From: Thiosocius sp963808165
GTDB lineage: Bacteria; Pseudomonadota; Gammaproteobacteria; Chromatiales; Chromatiaceae
Assembly (NCBI GenBank): GCA_963808165.1
Contig: CAWEET010000001.1
Location: 62,001 to 126,000, forward strand
DNA length: 64,000 bases
Reading direction: 5' to 3'
Shown here one piece after another: positions 10,852-20,229 of this stretch. The translations under genes and the position numbers were made by a program. A model generated the notes under the pieces. It searched no databases. It was not told the origin of the DNA and saw nothing but the letters and a program-made list of their open reading frames with translations. Position 1 is the first letter of the stretch; every line of letters starts with the position of its first letter.

Positions 10852-12257
10852 TCAGAAATCGAGCTGACCGCGCAACTGGAAAATGCTGGGGTCGTCGTCG
10901 ACCCCATCGGCACTCGGATTTGTGTCGACATGGATGTAGTTCGCCATGAAAGGAACCTGGGGGTTGACGTACCAGTTCAGCCCTAGCGTGACGTTGTCCT
11001 GCCGACCACCGCTGATGTCTTTGTCCATCAGATCGACCTGGCTGTACCTCAATGCCAGTTCCCAGGCGCCGTAACCACGATGCGGGCGCACCCGCCCGAA
11101 CCGCCCACGCGCATCGTCGTACTTGCGCGCTTCGCCGGTGAGCATCCAGCTTGCTGCAATGTACCAACCATCGAAAGAGAGGTCGCCGGCAGCGCTATTG
11201 CGCTCGACGTCATTGCGGATGTACTCCCCCCAGAGTGCCGTCGGCCCGATCATCCACAGCGACTCGAGGCCGACTGCGTTGGTCGATTCGACGTCTTCGA
11301 TGCGACCAGTATCGACCAATGTGGCGTTGGTCACCGACGACTCCGGTCGCGTGCGATAGCGGACCTCATTCTCATCACTAGCTCGTCGGTAGGCGAGACT
11401 GGCACCAAGGTGCGCATGCTTGGAGTGATCGTTGGGAGGAAGGAATAGGTCGCGCGGCCCGATACGCCCCAGCCTTCATCGCCTTCGTCGTCCGGGTCTT
11501 CGCCGATACCCTCGCCAAAAAACCCGACTGCAGCACCCCAATCTCGGCCGTCAACCGACGTGCCGACGCCGAGACTGCGGCCCGGAGAAAAGCTGTCGAC
11601 CGGAAGCGAGCGTTCCATGAACGCGAGGTACTTACCGCTGGTCTGCTCCTCCAGCGAAAATGGTTCCTTGAATTGCCCAAGCTTGAGAGTGACATCGTCG
11701 ATACCCTCTTACGCGATAAAGGCATCTTTCACTTCGGCCTCGTTGCCGGCAAAATCATACTCGGCCGCGAAGGCCCAGTGCTCGTACAGTGTCCCCGAAA
11801 GACTTACGCGCGCCCGGCGCATGTTAGTGCCACTGCCGAGATCGCTACGATCAGTGCGGTAGTGGGCGGCATCGAACCACACCTGGCCCTCGAGTTCGAA
11901 GCTGAAATCGCCGTCTGCGCTTTCAACCTTCAGGCCACCATCGGTCTCGACGACAGCGCTGTCGCAGTCATGTCGGTTTGACGGTGCGTCGGAATCGGCA
12001 GGTGGGGGCGCCGTCGTCGCTGGAGTCGCCGACTTTTCGCTCGACACCTCGGCGGCCGCCACCAACTGCTGGTACTGTTCCTCAGTGATCGTCCCGTTGT
12101 CGCGCAATATCTGGAGCAGCGCCGAGAGTTCTTCCCCTGCCAGTGCTTGTTGCGCCCCCAGCATCAAGAAAGTGCAAACGATCAGTGCACGCGTGACGCC
12201 AGCTTTGGATGAGGCCATCTGCAGATGCCCCTTCGGGATGTGAGATATCGTTTTCAT
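10852..12257 (-). pseudogene. OprP/OprO-type phosphate-selective porin, disrupted
   Basis: Read as one unit, this is an outer-membrane porin of about 465 residues: signal peptide (to about AQQALAG), a short helical segment LLQILRDNGTITEEQYQQL, then beta-strands typical of OprP-like porins (LEGQVWFDAAHYRTD, RRARVSLSGTLYEHWAFAAEYDF) and a C-terminal strand SIFQLRGQLDF ending in Phe. Two lesions break it: an in-frame TAA at 11709-11711 where Tyr is expected (DAFIA-stop-EGIDDVTLKLGQF) and a one-base frameshift near 11430 (ATYSFLP to NDHSKHAHLGA). It is the last gene of a three-gene minus-strand operon. A second possible start is at 12218. Confidence 0.82.
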
Positions 12258-12262
12258 GGCTC

Positions 12263-13314
12263 TCAGTCCTCGATAATCAAATCTTCGTAGTCGACGATCT
12301 GATAGTTCGCGCCGATTCGCCGCAGCGCGTTGCCGTCGTCAAACGCGATCAGTAGACGTCGTTCGTCTCCGTCGACGAAGGGTGTGATGCCCTCGGCGCG
12401 ATCGATGCTGTCGATGTTGTCAATCGTGATACGCTTCGGCCTATCGTCAGTACCACCCTTCCACAGCCATAGCTTGAAGACCTTGCCCTTCTTGTCCTCG
12501 CGATGGCTGATGATGAAATAACCGCCGAGCCGGTCGTCGTAGGCCAATGACTGAATACCGCCTTTACGTAGACTGAGAAACCAAGGGTTCTCGGTGATCA
12601 AAGGCGCAGCTCCTTTCTCGAAGATATCGTTCGGGTTCTCGATCGCCACGATGACTGCCTGACCGTCGATGACCGGTGACCTCTATGCAACAAGTAGGCG
12701 TTGCCCGCTGGCATCAAGGCTCAGACCTTCGATATTCAGTCCTTCACCGTCTTTCACCTTACGCGCCCGGGCTGCCCTATCGATAGAGGGATGCGATGAC
12801 GCAATCGCGTCGAACAGACCGTTATAGACTTTGAGGTCGACGATATCATTGCCGTCGAGGCGAAAACGGATCAGCTTCTCGCGCCCAGATTTTCGTTTAC
12901 CGGACTCGGTCCGCGAGTGTGATGTAACGGCATACGCGTAGTCGCGGGAATCGACCGCGATGCCTTCGAGATCGTCAAGCTTCCCAGACTTTCCGGCGTC
13001 CCGCAGGATATCGACAAGGCTTGATGTGCTGATCGGTGTACTCTGGAAACCGAGCGTTGCGTGCGGGGTCAACAGATGCAGCGGTTTTGCGCCTCGTCCT
13101 CGACAGCGATAAGGCGGCCGTCGCTCAGCTGCGCAACACCCGATGGTTCGTAAATGGCAAGAAATCTGTTTGAGGCCGGTGATATCACCGAATCGGGTTC
13201 ATCGGGCAGCTTGAAGGCAAAAATCAGGATCAGCGTGCCGGTTATCAGCAGCACCCCTCCGCTGGACCAGATCACAGTATCGACGTTGATGAACCGATGT
13301 GTCTGCTTGATCAT
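12263..13314 (-). pseudogene. DUF3616-type protein with N-terminal anchor, disrupted
   Basis: N-terminal membrane segment (about residues 14-34, SGGVLLITGTLILIFAF), then a beta-propeller-like extracytoplasmic domain: VEDEAQN / PLHLLTPHATLGF, LEGIAVDSRDYAYAVTSHSR, IEGLSLDASGQRLLVA, QSLAYDDRLGGYFIISHRED. These match my recollection of DUF3616 proteins. Lesions: a one-base frameshift near 13082 (EDEAQN to PLHLL) and an in-frame TAG at 12683-12685 (LLVA-stop-RSPVIDGQAVI, where Leu is expected). The substrate is unknown. It lies 5 bp from the porin and 23 bp from the Pycsar-like gene, so the three were probably one transcript. Confidence 0.72.
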
Positions 13315-13337
13315 TGCAACCGCATCCGCGGGGTGGA

Positions 13338-14105
13338 TTAAACGATCAGCGTCAGTCGCCGGATGACGACTGCCAGCAGCAGGATCACGCTGACGATAAG
13401 GCCGACCATGAAGGTGCTTTAGGAGATATAGAGTTTATTGAATTTCTCGTTGGCCGTTTGTCCCATATCGTGAATATGCGCCGCCATGTTCTTGTAGACG
13501 CGTGGATGTTCTCTCAGCATATCCATCATCGATACGACATATTGATCAGCGGGGAATCGCGCAAAGTCTTCAAATATCAGCAGCACGCCCTGGTCGTTCT
13601 TCGCCTCGTCGATCGTGTGCTCCTCGCGACGACTTCCCGGCCTAGCTGCCAGCACCGCGAACACGATCGCAACGGTACAGGTGAGCAATAACGAAGCGAT
13701 CGGGACGACAAGCATGGGCACCAAATTTATCAGATACGCGGATGAAACCAGTAACACCGAGATCAGCACACCATTGAGGGAGATCATGATGTTCGCCTTC
13801 GTTGTCGCCAAAGCGATCATGTCGAGCTGTGCCTGATAGGAGGTGCGAAACATCGTCTCAATGCCGCGCGCGCTGCCGATATCTTCGTTGGCTTTCTTGA
13901 TCTTTTTTTCCTTCTTTTTCCCCGTATCCTTGCTTGCTGTGACACCAGGGGTGGTGCTGGCTTTCTTCGTCGACCGATCGACCTCCGTCGGCAAGGCTGC
14001 ATTCTTCCCGGCAACCGAGCCAACTTCGCCGGCACGGGATTCTTCAGCTTTGTTGGGGCCGGCTCTTACCATCTTGACCTTATCGAATCTCGCCGTTGCC
14101 ATCAT
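13338..14105 (-). pseudogene. Pycsar-effector-like membrane protein (PF18967/DUF5706 type), C-terminus cut by a stop codon
   Basis: Starts at 14105 or 14102 (ATGATG) behind GGAGGATTCG; the longer frame to 14267 lacks support. A Lys-rich, probably disordered N-terminal segment (about 1-75) precedes ETMFRTSYQAQLDMIALATTKANIMISLN, which resembles the opening of Pycsar TM effectors. Two membrane helices follow (GVLISVLLVSSAYLI; LVVPIASLLLTCTVAIVFAVL), then a soluble part with GVLLIFEDFARF. A TAA at 13419-13421 interrupts NKLYIS before STFMVGLIVSVILLLAVVI, an in-frame hydrophobic helix ending at 13338. Known relatives disrupt the membrane on cCMP/cUMP signalling; no cyclase gene is seen nearby, so function here is inference. 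Confidence 0.7.
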
Positions 14106-14569
14106 CGAATCCTCCGAGCCAATTGCATTATCGACCGGGTAACTGAATGTCTTCAAGCTGCATAGCGCACGGGCTGATGTACCCACTACTAGCGAATGCA
14201 GCGCGGCAATTTCTGCAGTTTTCGCAAGTGGCTGACCGCCGCCTTTTTGAGTGGAGCCTTGCTGCATGCCGGCGTGCGCCGGGTCACCCCGTTCTTTAGA
14301 TCGGCGCTCAGTGCAACGCTCACAGGAAACTGGGGCGACTCGACACGTATCCCGATCAGCCCTATCCTATGCTCTGCAAACCGTCAATAATGTGATGATC
14401 CCAACAAGACAATAATCGGTTTTTGATCGTGCAGAGAATTTCGAGTTAGTCGACCGTGAAAGAACGCACAGCAGGCTGAATCGTCGAAACGATTGGCCGG
14501 TGAGGGGGGGTTAAAGTTGCAAGGAAAAAGTACCTTCGCGAGCGAAACCTTGCAACCTGATCTTCTCCC
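14106..14569. other. Intergenic region between broken operon and IS remnant
   Basis: 464 bp with no gene I can support. It must carry the promoter for the minus-strand Pycsar-like operon. The part near 14390-14520 is relatively A/T-rich (for example ACAATAATCGGTTTTTGAT), unlike the flanking genes, which fits acquired DNA. No tRNA or attachment site was recognised. Confidence 0.5.
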
Positions 14570-14782
14570 ATGAAGCCTGCGGAGCGCTTACACAATGACC
14601 TGTTCCGGATGGAACTGAAAAATCTGATCGGCCAGCGTCACGAGTTGGTCTGCTTGTCGGAAGCGATCGATTGGGACGGCACCGCGCTTGACCGTATCGC
14701 CCTTTACGCGCGATGCGGGATTTCCTTGTCCATCACGCGCGAGGAGATCGTGACGGACTTTCATCCGAGAACTGGTTTCTGA
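14570..14782 (+). mobile_element. IS5-family transposase N-terminal remnant
   Basis: A 70-residue frame starting MKPAERLHNDLFRMELKNLI and continuing GQRHELVCLSEAIDWD. This matches the start of IS5-type transposases (consensus of the form QDLFRSRLDQIIN.RHELVQLA..IDWD, from memory). The catalytic DDE domain is missing, so it is a dead fragment. A short direct repeat, GTGACGGACTTT followed by C/A ATCC, occurs at about 14750 and again at about 14811 at its downstream edge. It marks the boundary of the degraded island. Confidence 0.65.
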
Positions 14783-14850
14783 AAAATCGGGGGCTTAGGC
14801 ATCTCATCTGTGACGGACTTTAATCCCGCACAACATGCCAGTCGTGCCAG

Positions 14851-15933
14851 ATGATCGCACGGCACGATCCCCCGCCGGGGCCGGCTGACCCCGCGATTTT
14901 GCTGGTCAGACTCAGTGCCATCGGCGACATCGTGATGGCATCGCCGCTGATTCATGCGCTGCGGCAGCGCTATCCGCAGTCATACATCGCCTGGCTGGTG
15001 CAGCCGGAATCCGCCGCCCTGTTGCAAGACCACCCGGAACTCGACGAGGTCATCGTGTGGCCGCGCACGAAATGGCGGGAACTCTGGCGGCAGAAGCGCC
15101 TGGTGTCTTTGCTGCGCGAGATCCGGAGTTTTCGTCAGGCGTTGCGCCGGAGAGGTTTTGCGCTGGCGATCGACCTGCAGGGGCTGATGAAAAGCGGCGC
15201 GCTGGCCTGGCTCTCGGGTGCCGAGAGGCGCATTGGCCTGGGTTCGCGCGAAGCAAGCCAGTGGTTGATGACCGAGGTGGTGCCGAGGGCCGGCGAGGCC
15301 GATTTGATCGGCTCGGAGTATCGCTTCCTGGCTGAGCGAATGCAGCTGCCGGCCGAAACCTTCCAGATGCGAGTCGGCATCGGGGCGGCTGCCGAAGCGC
15401 AGGCCGAACTACTGAGGCGAAGCCTTCCGGCTGACAGCGCCTATGCGGTTATCTGTCCCTTCACCACCCGCCCGCAGAAACACTGGTTCGTGGAGCATTG
15501 GCGCGATTTGATCGCCCGGCTGAGATCCGAGTGCGCGATAGAGGTGGTGATGCTCGGTGGACCGGGCGATGTTCAGGCGGCGCAGGCTATCGCAACGCCA
15601 AGCGACGTCATTGATCTGGTCGGACAGACTTCATTGCAGGGGGCGGCCGCGCTGATTCGCGACAGCCGACTGGTGATCGGCGTAGACACCGGCTTGACCC
15701 ATATCGGTATCGCCTTCGACCGTCCGACGATCTGCCTGTTCGGCTCCACCCGCCCCTATCTGCGCAGTGAATCCGCCCGGACCCGGGTGATATACCATGC
15801 GCTGGAATGCTCGCCCTGCCGGCGCAACCCGACCTGCCAGGGTCGCTTCAGCTGTCTGCGCGAGATCACGCCGGACGAGGTGATGGCTGCGGTCCGCGGG
15901 CTGCTGGAAGTATCCCCGGTCGAAGCGAAATGA
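14851..15933 (+). CDS. Glycosyltransferase family 9 (heptosyltransferase-like)
   Basis: A 360-residue GT9 protein of the WaaC/WaaF type, which adds ADP-heptose to the LPS inner core at the cytoplasmic face. N-terminal LLVRLSAIGDIVMASPLIHAL is the GT9 signature. ICPFTTRPQKHW and VIGVDTGLTHIGIAF mark the donor-binding domain. Near the C-terminus is a Cys-rich stretch CSPCRRNPTCQGRFSC, seen in heptosyltransferase I-like proteins. Its stop overlaps the start of the next glycosyltransferase (ATGA). hldE, which makes the heptose donor, is close by. Confidence 0.88.
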   Translation: MIARHDPPPGPADPAILLVRLSAIGDIVMASPLIHALRQRYPQSYIAWLVQPESAALLQDHPELDEVIVWPRTKWRELWRQKRLVSLLREIRSFRQALRRRGFALAIDLQGLMKSGALAWLSGAERRIGLGSREASQWLMTEVVPRAGEADLIGSEYRFLAERMQLPAETFQMRVGIGAAAEAQAELLRRSLPADSAYAVICPFTTRPQKHWFVEHWRDLIARLRSECAIEVVMLGGPGDVQAAQAIATPSDVIDLVGQTSLQGAAALIRDSRLVIGVDTGLTHIGIAFDRPTICLFGSTRPYLRSESARTRVIYHALECSPCRRNPTCQGRFSCLREITPDEVMAAVRGLLEVSPVEAK

Positions 15934-17021
15934 GGGTGCTACATGTCGAGGCCGGGCTGCATGTCTACGGCGGCGCCCAACAGGTTCTGTACCTGCTCGA
16001 GGGACTCCAACAGCGTGACGTGCAGAATGTGCTGGTCTGTGCAGCGGGCAGCGCGATCGCCGGCCCGGCCGGGGATTATGCGGAGGTCCTCACCGTGCCG
16101 ATGCGCGGCGACGCCGATGTCGCCTTGATCGCCAGGCTGAGCGGGATAATTCGCGATCGTCGGCCGGACATCGTCCATCTGCACAGCCGCAGGGGGGCGG
16201 ACGTCCTTGGCGGGCTGGCGGCGTGGCTTGCCGGCGTACCTAGCGTCCTTTCGCGCCGCGTGGACAACCCGGAACCACGCCTCTGGGTGGCCCTTAAATA
16301 TCGGCTTTTCGCGCATGTCGTCAGCATCTCCGAGGGCATCCGGGCGGTATTGCTGCAAGAGGGTCTGCCTGCGTCCAAGGTGACCTGTGTGCACAGTGCT
16401 GTAGACCAAGCGTTCTGGCAGCACGGCTGTGATCGCAGCGACTTTCTGCGCCAGTTCGATCTGGCCGGGGACGTGCCGGTCGCCGGCATGGTCGCGCAGT
16501 TCATTCCACGCAAGGGACATCGCCATCTGTTGGCGGCACTGCCCGAGGTGCTGAGACGGTATGGCAATCTCCAGGTGCTCTTGTTCGGTCAGGGCCCCTT
16601 GTTGTCGGAGGTGCGGGCGGCCATAGAGGCGCAGGGCCTGGCGAGTCAGGTGTGCCTGGCCGGTTACCGAGACGATCTGGAACACTGGCTCGGCTGCCTC
16701 GACCTCGTCGTGCACCCGGCCGAGATGGAGGGCCTGGGCGTGTCTCTGTTGCAGGCCGCCGCCGCGGGTGTACCCATCATCGCATCGCGCGCCGGGGGCA
16801 TGCCCGAGATCGTCGAACACCGCGGCAATGGGCTGCTGCTTGAACCCGGCGACAGCCGCGCCTTGTCGCGCGCGATGATCGAGCTGCTGGACGATGCCGA
16901 CTTGCGTGCAGCGATGGGTCGGCGTGGTCGCGAGTTGGTGGCTGAACGCTTCTCGCTGGCGGCGATGGTGGAGGGTAATCTCGCCATTTATCGGCGCGTC
17001 CTGGGGGCCGCCGGGGAATGA
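15930..17021 (+). CDS. Glycosyltransferase family 4
   Basis: A 363-residue GT-B fold glycosyltransferase. The frame is open from 15807, but the ATG at 15930, overlapping the previous stop as ATGA, gives the natural MRVLHVEAGLHVYGGAQQVL start. The C-terminal Rossmann half has VAGMVAQFIPRKGHRHLLAAL, and the GT4 motif EMEGLGVSLLQAAAAGVPII (about residues 268-287) with its E-x7-E arrangement. Retaining mechanism and nucleotide-sugar donor are family knowledge; the sugar added is not deducible. Translationally coupled to the heptosyltransferase, so LPS core assembly is likely. Confidence 0.87.
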   Translation: MRVLHVEAGLHVYGGAQQVLYLLEGLQQRDVQNVLVCAAGSAIAGPAGDYAEVLTVPMRGDADVALIARLSGIIRDRRPDIVHLHSRRGADVLGGLAAWLAGVPSVLSRRVDNPEPRLWVALKYRLFAHVVSISEGIRAVLLQEGLPASKVTCVHSAVDQAFWQHGCDRSDFLRQFDLAGDVPVAGMVAQFIPRKGHRHLLAALPEVLRRYGNLQVLLFGQGPLLSEVRAAIEAQGLASQVCLAGYRDDLEHWLGCLDLVVHPAEMEGLGVSLLQAAAAGVPIIASRAGGMPEIVEHRGNGLLLEPGDSRALSRAMIELLDDADLRAAMGRRGRELVAERFSLAAMVEGNLAIYRRVLGAAGE

Positions 17022-17412
17022 AGCCGCTGCCCCGCTCGCCCCGGGACCATACCTGCTTCGTCTTTGGCCGGTCTGCGGCCAGCCGGGGCCTTGCCCGCTC
17101 CAGACCGATCGAAGCGTGACAAGGGCATGATGGCTGGGCAATTTCGATGCACCGGCCATCGTGGCACAATGCAACCACCTCTCTTGGTATCCGATGGCGG
17201 CCGGTTCGCAATGAACAGCGGTATCTGCACCTTTATCGACCAACGGGTCGGCGACGATCGATGCTGGCTATTGCTTCCGTCGCAGCATGGCCCGCGATAT
17301 CACTGCCCCCGTTTCAATGGCCTCGGTCTGGATCGCAATCGGCTGCGCCAATCCGGTCTGATGGCACTACAGCACGGAGAAGCGCCGTGATTCCCAAACA
17401 CGTCCGCAGCCG
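17022..17412. other. 391-bp gap before hldE
   Basis: Open frames here (for example 17064-17390 on the plus strand) give Cys/Trp/Arg-rich translations with no recognisable motif and look like chance frames in GC-rich DNA. I see no hairpin terminator, RNA gene or repeat. It could hold a decayed core-LPS gene. Confidence 0.4.
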
Positions 17413-18836
17413 ATGAGCCTGCAACTGCCCGACTTTGGCTCGGCCCAGGTTCTCGTAATCGGCGATGTCATGCTCGATCGCTACTGGCATGGCGATACGG
17501 GTCGGATCTCGCCGGAGGCGCCGGTACCGGTGGTGCATGTGCAGCGGCGGGAAGAGCGTGCCGGGGGAGCCGGAAACGTGGCGATGAATATCGCGGCGCT
17601 TGGTGGCCGTCCCCACCTGCTGGGACTGGTCGGTGACGATGAAGCTGCCGCGACCCTGCAGCGGCTCGTTGATGACAGCGGTGGCAGCACGACGCTCGTT
17701 CGCAGCGATGCGCATCCGACCATCACCAAGCTGCGTGTCATCAGTCGTCATCAGCAGTTGATCCGGCTCGATTTCGAGGAGGACTCTGAGATGGTCGACC
17801 CGCGAGGCCTGCAGGTGCCATTCGAGGCCGCGCTGGCCGGGGCAGACTGTGTCGTCCTGTCCGATTACGGCAAGGGTACGTTGCGCGATCCGGCGCCGCT
17901 GATTGCAATAGCCAGAGAGCAAGGCAAGACCGTCATCGTGGATCCGAAGCGCAAGGATTTCCTTGCCTACCGCGGTGCGACCCTGGTGACGCCGAACATG
18001 AGCGAGTTCCAGGCCGTGGTCGGCCAATGCCGCAACGAGGAGGAGATTGTCGCGCACGGCCATCAACTGATGGCCGATGCTTCCATCGGGGGTCTGCTGA
18101 TCACCCGCAGCGAGCACGGGATGCTATTGTTGCTGCCGGACCAGACACCGATGAATCTGCCGGCGCGTGCGCGAGAGGTGTTCGATGTAACCGGTGCCGG
18201 GGACACGGTTGTCGCAGTGTTGGCAGCTGCCGCGGCCGCCGGCCTGCCAATGGCGCAGGCGGCGGTGCTGTCAAACCTCGCGGCTGGTATTGTCGTCGGG
18301 CGGCTGGGCACCGCCACCGTGAGTCGAGAGGATTTGGAGGATGCCTTGCTCCCTGAGCACCTCCACCAGCGGGGTGTGGTCGACCAGGCTACGTTGCGGC
18401 ACCTGGTACTGGAGGCCAGGAAACGCGGTGAACGCGTCGTGATGACCAATGGTTGTTTCGATCTGTTGCACCCGGGCCATGTCGCCTATCTCGAGCAGGC
18501 GGCGGCGCTGGGAGACCGCTTGCTGGTCGCGGTCAACGACGATGAATCGGTGCGCCGCCTCAAAGGTATCGGGAGGCCAGTCAACCCGCTGGCCGGCCGA
18601 ATGGCGGTATTGGCAGGGCTGCGCTCGGTCGATTGGGTCGTGGCGTTCAGCGAGGACACGCCCGAAGGCCTGATCTGCCGGACCCTGCCGGACGTGTTGG
18701 TCAAGGGGGGGACTATCTCCCGGACGATATCGCCGGCGGCGACTGCGTGCGTCAGGCGGGCGGCAAAGTGGTGGTCCTGGACTACGTCGACGGCTGCTCC
18801 ACCTCGTCGCTGATCGACAACATCCGCAACACCTGA
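17413..18836 (+). CDS. hldE: HldE bifunctional heptose-7-P kinase / heptose-1-P adenylyltransferase, with poly-G frameshift
   Basis: Makes ADP-heptose precursors for LPS core. The N-terminal PfkB-type kinase domain (to about residue 320) has FDVTGAGDTVVAVLA. The C-terminal nucleotidyltransferase domain has MTNGCFDLLHPGHVAYLEQA. The annotated frame runs correctly to DVLVKGG and then turns to nonsense, ending at 18813. One frame over, GDYLPDDIAGGDCVRQAGGK and DYVDGCSTSSLIDNIRNT complete a normal C-terminus, ending 18836. The switch falls in a run of seven G at 18705-18711; eight would restore the frame. Polymerase slippage, phase variation or a sequencing error would all explain it. Confidence 0.9.
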
Positions 18837-18894
18837 CAGCCCGAGGCTGGTGGACCGGCGGCTTGGTAGCGGGCCGAATTGGCAAAGAGTGAGC

Positions 18895-20229
18895 ATGAGC
18901 AAGAAGGTCGATTCTGAATCTGCCCTCCCCCCCCGATGGGTCGTCTACCTCGGCACCACGGGTCTGTTCGGTTTCGCGGCCTTTTCCTTTCTCGGGATAG
19001 CTGGTGCGAACATCGGTATCGCCTTCATGCTGGTCGCAACGGCATTCGACTGGCGCAGATTCGGCGGCGCCTTGCGCGGTGACCCGGCCCTGCTGCTGAT
19101 GTTGTGGTGCCTTGCCGCGGTCGGTTTGAGTGCCGGCATGCGCGCATGGCAGTACCCGGAAGAGGCCTCGCAGCAGTTTGACGGGGTGCTTAAGGTGCTG
19201 CAGCTTTTCCTGTTCCTATGGGTTGCCTGGTGGCTGCAGGGTCGTCAGCGGTTGATCTTCTGGATGTTGGCACTCGCGCTGGCAAGCTTCTGTCTGGCCG
19301 TTCTGCGCGCGCTCGATGCCGCGACTGTGGCTGAGCTGATCGCAATGGAAAGGCCGCATTTCCTGTGGTCGATCAATGCCATAGGGCAGTACGCGGCCGC
19401 CTGCCTGCTGGGGATGGCCATACTCACCCCGCGTTTTTGGCGCTGGCTGGCCGGTCGTCGCTGGCGCTGGCCCGGGACCACCATCTGGCTGTTGCTGATG
19501 GCACTGGTCGGAGCCCTCGTTGTGCTGTCACTCTCGCGCGGCGTCTGGCTGTCGCTCGCGATGGTCAGTGCCGGGCTGTTGCTCTTCCTTGGGTGGGCGT
19601 ATCGGCGCGATCCGGCCGTCGGTCGTCGATTGATGCTAACGACTGCAGCCGTCACGCTACTGGTCGGTGTGACCCTGTACGCCAGCGACCCGGTACGATC
19701 CCGTGTTGCAATCATCGCGCAGCCCATCGTCGAGCTTTGGACGCTCGAGGGCAACGCGCAACAGATTGCGGGCGAGGAGTCCGGTCGCATCCGGGCCCGG
19801 CTGTTGTTGCTGGGGATACACAGCTGGCTGGAGTCTCCCTGGCTTGGCGCGGGGCCTCATGCGCCGAAAAGGATCATTCATGAGCATCGGGAACAGTTCG
19901 AGGGTTGGGAAAACTATTCCGACTTTCACAATCTGGCCGTGGACCTGCTGGCGAGCTACGGTGTGCTTGGCAGCCTTCCGCTGCTGCTGACCTTTTTGCT
20001 GGTCTTGGGCGTAGCGTATCGTGGTCACAGGTCGGGTTGGTTGGACAGGGACCTGTATCTGGCCCTGACCGGCCTGCTGCTGTTGAACGCGCTGGCGCAG
20101 ATGACGGACACCCGCATCCTGGCGAGCCACGGGCGTTTTTATTCCATTCTGTTTGCCGGGGCAGCCTATAGTTGGCTGTTGGCCGCAAGATCGCTGGGTG
20201 GTAACGGAAACCCCAACGCGAGCAGGTAA
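18895..20229 (+). CDS. O-antigen ligase / polymerase-like membrane protein
   Basis: A protein of about 444 residues with ten or more hydrophobic helices and a large extracytoplasmic loop between the later helices (about residues 265-355, including ESGRIRARLLLLGIHSWLES and HNLAVDLLASYG). This layout fits Wzy/WaaL-family ligases (PF04932), which transfer O-antigen to lipid A-core in the periplasm. Start at the ATG 18895 is preferred over GTG 18850. Located right after hldE among LPS glycosyltransferases. Ligase versus polymerase cannot be decided from sequence. Its 3' end overlaps the convergent gene at 20166 by 64 bp. Confidence 0.82.
   Translation: MSKKVDSESALPPRWVVYLGTTGLFGFAAFSFLGIAGANIGIAFMLVATAFDWRRFGGALRGDPALLLMLWCLAAVGLSAGMRAWQYPEEASQQFDGVLKVLQLFLFLWVAWWLQGRQRLIFWMLALALASFCLAVLRALDAATVAELIAMERPHFLWSINAIGQYAAACLLGMAILTPRFWRWLAGRRWRWPGTTIWLLLMALVGALVVLSLSRGVWLSLAMVSAGLLLFLGWAYRRDPAVGRRLMLTTAAVTLLVGVTLYASDPVRSRVAIIAQPIVELWTLEGNAQQIAGEESGRIRARLLLLGIHSWLESPWLGAGPHAPKRIIHEHREQFEGWENYSDFHNLAVDLLASYGVLGSLPLLLTFLLVLGVAYRGHRSGWLDRDLYLALTGLLLLNALAQMTDTRILASHGRFYSILFAGAAYSWLLAARSLGGNGNPNASR

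Noticed and set aside
17064..17390. 108-codon plus-strand ORF before hldE
   Set aside because: No ribosome site, Cys/Trp/Arg-rich, no motif; likely chance.
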